Shown: positions 59,157-64,000 of the stretch, in pieces
Layout of the letters: each line of letters begins with the position of its first letter
How positions within the stretch are numbered: the stretch's first letter is position 1
Source: Burkholderia ambifaria
GTDB lineage: Bacteria > Pseudomonadota > Gammaproteobacteria > Burkholderiales > Burkholderiaceae
Assembly: GCF_001443045.1 (NCBI RefSeq)
Contig: NZ_LKPJ01000005.1
Coordinates: forward strand, 152,900-216,899
DNA length: 64,000 bases
Direction: 5' to 3'
Program-made: the position numbers and the translations under genes
The notes under the pieces: generated by a model
The model's database searches: none
What the model was told of the DNA's origin: nothing
Seen by the model: the letters and a program-made list of their open reading frames with translations, nothing else

Positions 59157-60710
59157 ATGACCCCGATGACGAATGCCCGCCCGCGTCCCGATCCAGCCCC
59201 GCTCGCGCTGCTGCGCGTCGCCGACCTGCGCGCGGCCGAGACGGCCGCAACCGCCGAACTGCCGCCGCACACGCTGATGGGCCGCGCGGGCGCCGCCGCC
59301 GCGCGCTGGCTGTCCGAATGGGTCGCCGGCGACGAACGTCCGGTCTGGTTCGCGGTCGGCCCCGGCAACAACGGCGGCGACGCACTGGTCGCCGCCGCGC
59401 AACTGCAGCAGCTCGGCGTCGCGACGCAGGCGTGGATGCCGGTGCCGGTCAAGCCGGACGATGCGCAATGGGCGCTCGGCCTCGCGCGCGCGGCCGGCGT
59501 GCCGCTGTCGACCGAACCGCCCGCCTCGCTCGACGATTACGCGTGGGTCGTCGACGGTCTGTTCGGCATCGGCCTCGGCCGCGCACTCGACGGCCCGTTC
59601 GCCGCACAGGCCGCGCGCATCGCCGCACACACACGAAACGGCGGCCGCGTGCTCGCGCTCGACGTGCCGAGCGGACTGGACAGCGACACGGGCCGGATCG
59701 TCGGCGCGGGCGTCGCCGTCGCCGCAACGCATACGCTCACCTTCATCGGCGCAAAGCCGGGCCTTTACACCGGCGACGGCCGCGATCTCGCCGGCGAGAT
59801 CGACGTCGCGTCGCTCGACGTCGCACCGCCTGCCGCACCCGCCGTCCTGCTGAATGCGCCGGCACGGTTCGCCGCCGCGCTGCCCGCTCGCGCGTTCGCG
59901 TCGCACAAGGGCACGTTCGGCAGCCTCGCGGTGCTCGGCGGCGACACCGGCATGTGCGGCGCGCCGATCCTCGCCGCGCGTGCCGCGCTGTTCGTGGGCG
60001 CCGGCAAGGTGCATGTCGGCTTTCTCGGCGCCGGCGCGCCGCCGTACGATCCGCCGTTTCCCGAACTGATGCTGCACCCGGCCGACGGCCTCGACCTCGA
60101 TGCGATGTCCGCGATCGCGGCAGGCTGCGGCCTCGGCACGCGCGAGGCCGCGGCAACCCTCGTGCACGACGTGCTCGCGCACGACGCCGTGACGCTGCTC
60201 GACGCCGACGCGCTGAACCTCGTCGCGACCCACGCCGATCTCGCCGCCGCCGTTGCCGCTCGCGGCGCGCGCGGCATCGCGTGCGTGCTGACGCCGCATC
60301 CGCTCGAGGCAGCGCGGCTGCTCGGCAGCGACACCGCGACGGTGCAGCACGACCGGCTCGCTGCGGCCCAGGCGCTCGCCGCGCGCTACGCGAGCATCGT
60401 CGTGCTGAAGGGTTCGGGCACGGTGATTGCGGCGCCCGACGGCCGCCTCACGATCAACCCGACCGGCAACGCCGCGCTCGCGACCGGCGGCACCGGCGAC
60501 GTGCTCGGCGGCCTGATCGGCGCGTTGCTCGCGCAGCGCGTCGCCCCGTACGAGGCGGCGCTCGCAGGCGTGTACCTGCACGGCCTCGCGGCCGACACGC
60601 TGACCGCGAACGGCACGGGCCCGGCCGGCCTCACCGCGGGCGAACTCGCGCCAATGGTGCGCGCGCTGATCAATCGCCTTTTTTACCCGTCGCCGCGCGC
60701 CGCCATATAA
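59157..60710 (+). CDS. nnrD: Bifunctional NAD(P)H-hydrate epimerase / ADP-dependent dehydratase
   Basis: A 517-residue fusion that repairs hydrated NADH and NADPH. The N-terminal YjeF_N epimerase domain (to about 215) has [13 protein letters not shown] near residue 67. The C-terminal kinase-like dehydratase domain has [13 protein letters not shown] near 380, the [19 protein letters not shown] motif near 435 and the GTGD active site. The ATG at 59157 is followed closely by another ATG. It follows the oxidoreductase by 40 nt. Confidence 0.95.
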   Translation: MTPMTNARPRPDPAPLALLRVADLRAAETAATAELPPHTLMGRAGAAAARWLSEWVAGDERPVWFAVGPGNNGGDALVAAAQLQQLGVATQAWMPVPVKPDDAQWALGLARAAGVPLSTEPPASLDDYAWVVDGLFGIGLGRALDGPFAAQAARIAAHTRNGGRVLALDVPSGLDSDTGRIVGAGVAVAATHTLTFIGAKPGLYTGDGRDLAGEIDVASLDVAPPAAPAVLLNAPARFAAALPARAFASHKGTFGSLAVLGGDTGMCGAPILAARAALFVGAGKVHVGFLGAGAPPYDPPFPELMLHPADGLDLDAMSAIAAGCGLGTREAAATLVHDVLAHDAVTLLDADALNLVATHADLAAAVAARGARGIACVLTPHPLEAARLLGSDTATVQHDRLAAAQALAARYASIVVLKGSGTVIAAPDGRLTINPTGNAALATGGTGDVLGGLIGALLAQRVAPYEAALAGVYLHGLAADTLTANGTGPAGLTAGELAPMVRALINRLFYPSPRAAI

Positions 60711-60822
60711 CGCCGCTATACTGGGTGCCCCCGCCGCACGGCGGGTCCTCTCGTCCGCCGGCCATCCGATCCCGATGCGCCGGCGCGGCATTCCTCCCGA
60801 TTCACGCTTCACTCGAACCGCC

Positions 60823-62445
60823 ATGACGCTGAATTCGCTCCCCGCCTGGACTGCCCTTCAATCCCACTTCGAACAGATCCGCCATGCGCGGCTGCGCGAC
60901 TGGTTCGCACCGGAAAACGACCGCGCGCCGACCCGTGCCGAACGCTTCACGATCCCCGGCGGCGGCCTTGCGGCCGATTTCTCGAAAAACCGCATCAACG
61001 ACGACACGCTGCGCCTGCTCGTGCAGCTGGCCCGCGAAGCGGGCGTCGAAGCGCGCCGCGACGCGATGTTCGCCGGCGAGATCGTCAACCCGACCGAAGG
61101 CCGCGCCGCGCTGCACACGGCATTGCGCGCGACCGACCCGCACGCGCCGTTCCATGCGCAGGTCAGCGCCGAGCGCGCGAAGATGGCGACCTTCGCACGC
61201 GCCGTGCGCAGCGGCGCGTGGACCGGCTACACCGGCAAGCGCATCCGCCACGTGATCAACATCGGTATCGGCGGCTCGGATCTCGGGCCGAAGATGGTCA
61301 CGCACGCGCTGCACCATGTCGCGACGCCGGAGCTCTCGACGCACTTCGTGTCGAACGTCGACGGCGCCGATCTCGCGCGCGTGCTCGAACAGGTCGATCC
61401 GGAAGAAACGCTCGCGATCATCGTGTCGAAAACGTTCACGACGCTCGAGACGATGACGAACGCACGCTCGCTGCGCGACTGGTTCGTCGCGCGCGGCTGC
61501 CCCGAGGACGCGCTCGCGAAGCACTTCGTCGGCGTGTCGGCAAACCCGGCCGAAGTCGTGAAGTTCGGGATCGCCGCGGACAACGTGTTCGAAATGTGGG
61601 ACTGGGTCGGCGGCCGCTACTCGCTGTGGTCGGCGGTCGGCCTGTCGATCATGATCGCGATCGGGCCCGAGCAGTTCGACGAACTGCTCGCGGGCGCGAA
61701 CGACATGGACCGCCATTTCCGCGAAGCGCCGCTCGAGCGCAACCTGCCGGTGCTGCTCGGCCTGATCGGCATCTGGTATCGCAACTTCTTCGGCTCGCAG
61801 AGCTATCTCGTCGCGCCGTATTCGGAAGCGCTGCACTACCTGCCGTCGTACCTGCAGCAGCTCGAGATGGAAAGCAACGGCAAGTCCGCGCGCCTGGACG
61901 GCACGTTCGTCGACTACCCGACGTCGGCCGTCACGTGGGGCGAGCCGGGCACCAACGGCCAGCACGCGTTTTTCCAGATGCTGCACCAGGGCCCGACGAT
62001 CGTGCCGATCGACTTCATCGCAGTGCTCACGCCCGAGCATCCGCTCGCGAGCCATCATCCGAAGCTGCTCGCGAACTGCTTCGCGCAAAGTGAAGCGCTG
62101 ATGCTCGGCCGCACGCTCGACGAAGCGCGCAAGGTCGCCGGGCCGGCCAAGGAAGCGCTCGCGCCGCACCTGACGTTCCCCGGCAACCGTCCGACGACGA
62201 CGCTGCTGGTGGATGCGCTGACACCGCGCACGCTCGGCGCGCTGATCGCGCTCTACGAGCACAAGGTGCTGGTGCAGGCGACGGTGTGGGACATCAATCC
62301 GTTCGACCAGTGGGGTGTCGAGCTCGGCAAGATTCTCGGCAAGGTCGTCGAAGCCGACCTGTCGGCCGAGTCGGTCGATCCCGCGAAGCACGATTCGTCG
62401 ACGACCGCACTGATCGAGCGCGCGCGTGCGGCGCTCAAGCGCTGA
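60823..62445 (+). CDS. pgi: Glucose-6-phosphate isomerase
   Basis: A 540-residue isomerase interconverting glucose-6-phosphate and fructose-6-phosphate. Signatures include [16 protein letters not shown] near residue 145, [15 protein letters not shown] near 205 and [18 protein letters not shown] near 325. The ATG at 60823 ([12 protein letters not shown]) matches the family start. It lies 112 nt after nnrD. Confidence 0.96.
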   Translation: MTLNSLPAWTALQSHFEQIRHARLRDWFAPENDRAPTRAERFTIPGGGLAADFSKNRINDDTLRLLVQLAREAGVEARRDAMFAGEIVNPTEGRAALHTALRATDPHAPFHAQVSAERAKMATFARAVRSGAWTGYTGKRIRHVINIGIGGSDLGPKMVTHALHHVATPELSTHFVSNVDGADLARVLEQVDPEETLAIIVSKTFTTLETMTNARSLRDWFVARGCPEDALAKHFVGVSANPAEVVKFGIAADNVFEMWDWVGGRYSLWSAVGLSIMIAIGPEQFDELLAGANDMDRHFREAPLERNLPVLLGLIGIWYRNFFGSQSYLVAPYSEALHYLPSYLQQLEMESNGKSARLDGTFVDYPTSAVTWGEPGTNGQHAFFQMLHQGPTIVPIDFIAVLTPEHPLASHHPKLLANCFAQSEALMLGRTLDEARKVAGPAKEALAPHLTFPGNRPTTTLLVDALTPRTLGALIALYEHKVLVQATVWDINPFDQWGVELGKILGKVVEADLSAESVDPAKHDSSTTALIERARAALKR

Positions 62446-62519
62446 CGCGACGACGTCATGCGCATGCCGTTCGCGCGGGGCGATGTGCCGCGCGAACGGC
62501 GCAAGAATTCAGTGTCGCG

Positions 62520-63221
62520 CTACGCCGCGTGCGGGGCGACGATCCGTCCTGTGTCGAGGGTGACCATCGTCGCGCAGCGCCGCGCGAGTTCGGCATCGTG
62601 CGTGACCAGCACGAGCGTCGCGCCGTGCGTGCGATTCAGTTCGAACATCAGGTCGATGACCGCGTGGCCCGTGGCCGCGTCGAGGCTGCCGGTCGGTTCG
62701 TCGGCGAACAGGATCGACGGATGCGTGACGAACGCGCGCGCGAGCGCGACGCGCTGCTGCTCGCCGCCCGACAGCAGCTTCGGATAATGTGCGGTGCGCT
62801 CGCCGAGACCGACCTGTACGAGCAGCGCGCGGGCACGCTCGGCCGCGTCGCGCGCACTGATGCCGCCCTGCAGTTCGAGCGGCAGCATCACGTTCTCGAG
62901 CGCCGTCAGGTGCGGCATCAACTGGAACGACTGGAACACGAACCCGACTGCGCCGTTGCGCAGCGCGGCGCGCTCGTCCTCGTCGAGCTGGTCGAGCGCG
63001 CGGCCGAGCAGGCGAACCGTGCCGCTTGTCGCACTGTCCAACCCCGCAAGCAGGCCGAGCAGCGTCGATTTACCCGACCCCGATGCACCGACGATCGCGA
63101 GGCTGCTGCCGGGCCGCACGGCGAGCGTGATGCCGTCGAGGATCGTCAGCTCGCCCGTAGCGTCGGCGACCCGCTTGCACACGTCATGGACTTCGATGAT
63201 CGGATCGGTAATCTTGAACAT
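62520..63221 (-). CDS. ABC transporter ATP-binding protein, LolD/YbbA-like
   Basis: A 233-residue ATPase with Walker A GASGSGKST near residue 46, Q-loop FVFQSFQLMPHLTALENV, signature LSGGEQQRVALARA near 151 and Walker B ILFADEPTGSLD near 171. It belongs to the lipoprotein-release/MacB-type branch, and its divergence from tesA copies the E. coli ybbA-tesA arrangement, so YbbA is the best call. The permease partner is outside the window. Its ATG overlaps the divergent tesA ATG. Confidence 0.9.
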   Translation of the reverse strand: MFKITDPIIEVHDVCKRVADATGELTILDGITLAVRPGSSLAIVGASGSGKSTLLGLLAGLDSATSGTVRLLGRALDQLDEDERAALRNGAVGFVFQSFQLMPHLTALENVMLPLELQGGISARDAAERARALLVQVGLGERTAHYPKLLSGGEQQRVALARAFVTHPSILFADEPTGSLDAATGHAVIDLMFELNRTHGATLVLVTHDAELARRCATMVTLDTGRIVAPHAA

Positions 63222-63900
63222 GGACACGACATTCCGCTGGAAAAGACGCACGGCACTCGCCGTGCTGCTGGGTACGCTGCTCGCAGTAACCGTGCCCGCG
63301 CGCGCCGCGACGGCGGCGGCCTCGGCATCGGGCCAGGGCCGGCCCGCGCTCGTCGTGCTCGGCGACAGCCTGTCGGCCGAATACGGGCTGCCGCGCGACA
63401 CCGGCTGGGTGGCGCTGCTGCGGCAACGGCTCGCGACCGAGCGAATCGATTATAGCGTCGCGAACGCAAGCGTCAGCGGCGACACCACGAGCGGCGGGCG
63501 TGCACGGCTGCCCGCGGTGCTGCAACGGCTCAAGCCGTCGATCATCGTCGTCGAGCTCGGTTCGAACGACGCGCTGCGCGGCGTGCCGCTCGCGACGACC
63601 GAGCAGAACCTGCGCGGCATCATCGCCGATGCGCGGCAGGCACGCGCGAAGGTCGTGCTGGTCGGCATGTACGTACCGCCCAACTACGGGCCCGACTACA
63701 CGCAGAAATTCCACGCGGTCTATACGCGACTGTCGAAGGAGTTCGGCGTCCCGCTCGTGCCGTTCCTGCTGGCCGGCATCGAGAACAAGCCGGAGATGTT
63801 CCAGTCGGACCAGATGCATCCCGCGCAGCAGGCGCAGGGCATCCTGCTCGACAACGTCTGGCCGGCGCTGAAGCCGCTGCTCGGCAAGCCGCGCGGCTGA
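63220..63900 (+). CDS. tesA: Arylesterase/acyl-CoA thioesterase TesA (GDSL)
   Basis: A 226-residue SGNH hydrolase with a signal peptide (KRRTALAVLLGTLLAVTVPARA) and the block I motif VVLGDSLSAEYG, block III ELGSNDALRG and the C-terminal Asp-His (QMHPAQ). It should be periplasmic and act on acyl esters or thioesters. Two starts are possible, the ATG at 63220 or one at 63196; both overlap the divergent ABC gene's start region. A terminator follows. Confidence 0.92.
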   Translation: MDTTFRWKRRTALAVLLGTLLAVTVPARAATAAASASGQGRPALVVLGDSLSAEYGLPRDTGWVALLRQRLATERIDYSVANASVSGDTTSGGRARLPAVLQRLKPSIIVVELGSNDALRGVPLATTEQNLRGIIADARQARAKVVLVGMYVPPNYGPDYTQKFHAVYTRLSKEFGVPLVPFLLAGIENKPEMFQSDQMHPAQQAQGILLDNVWPALKPLLGKPRG

Positions 63901-63925
63901 CCTGACGACTCGCCGCCGGAAAGCA

Positions 63926-63953
63926 AAAAGCCCCGCTTCGCGCGGGGCTTTTT
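63926..63953 (+). terminator. Terminator after tesA
   Basis: AAGCCCCGC and GCGGGGCTT form the stem around TTCGC, followed by TTTTT. Confidence 0.93.
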
Positions 63954-64000
63954 GTCGTTGCGTGCGAAACCGTGAACGACGCTTCGCTTGGTTGCCGCTT

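Overview
The window is about 64 kb of GC-rich (roughly two-thirds G+C) beta-proteobacterial chromosome, best matched to chromosome 1 of a Burkholderia cepacia complex strain. The clues are an L-Ara4N (arn) locus with the two ArnA activities encoded by separate genes, an rpsF-priB-rpsR-rplI-dnaB block, a YSC84/BPSL1445-type lipoprotein, a gcl-hyi-glxR operon, and strong G/C third-position bias. It is mostly ordinary core genome, with one clear mobile element and a few scars.

Layout. 1-2.7 kb: end of the arn operon (lipid A L-Ara4N modification). 2.8-6.7 kb: bcp peroxiredoxin, a candidate small RNA, a PIN-PhoH ATPase and an NlpC/P60 lipoprotein. 6.8-8.5 kb: Pit phosphate transporter with its PhoU-like partner. 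8.6-11.7 kb: dnaB and the S6-PriB-S18-L9 operon. 11.9-13.4 kb: ECF sigma factor and membrane anti-sigma. 13.6-18.2 kb: a LysR regulator divergent from the glyoxylate-to-glycerate operon gcl-hyi-glxR. 18.2-18.7 kb: an intergenic region with two oppositely oriented intrinsic terminators. 18.7-28.4 kb: kbp, asparaginase, PsiF, envelope proteins, a glycosyltransferase, an AAA ATPase, an MscS channel, a Rap1a/Tai-like protein, an ankyrin protein and TatD. 28.4-32.3 kb: mltG-tmk-holB-tatD with divergent ygfZ. 32.3-37.4 kb: small metabolic enzymes. 37.4-39.7 kb: a truncated gene and a diguanylate cyclase. 40-45.8 kb: beta-oxidation genes (acyl-CoA ligase, FadB-like multienzyme, thiolase) with a nicotinamidase among them. 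45.9-49.8 kb: selO, msrB, yciB, bolA and a parvulin isomerase. 49.9-57.5 kb: a GNAT enzyme and purL, whose leader is interrupted by a group II intron. 57.5-64 kb: a DadA-like oxidoreductase, nnrD, pgi, and a divergent LolD-like ABC ATPase/tesA pair.

The most notable observation is the 2.9-kb group II intron (54584-57489) lying between a TATAAT box and the purL start codon. Its EBS1 loop and EBS2 candidate match the exon sequence next to the predicted 5' splice site, domain V is an intact 34-mer, and the encoded protein keeps its YADD reverse transcriptase and HNH motifs. The 5' exon made from the visible -10 box would be only a few nucleotides long, so how purL is expressed is an open question. 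Secondary points are two intergenic regions with small-RNA signatures, an 11-bp tandem repeat between purL and the oxidoreductase gene, divergent start codons sharing one CATG, and a 5'-truncated gene beside a probably acquired isochorismatase-like gene.
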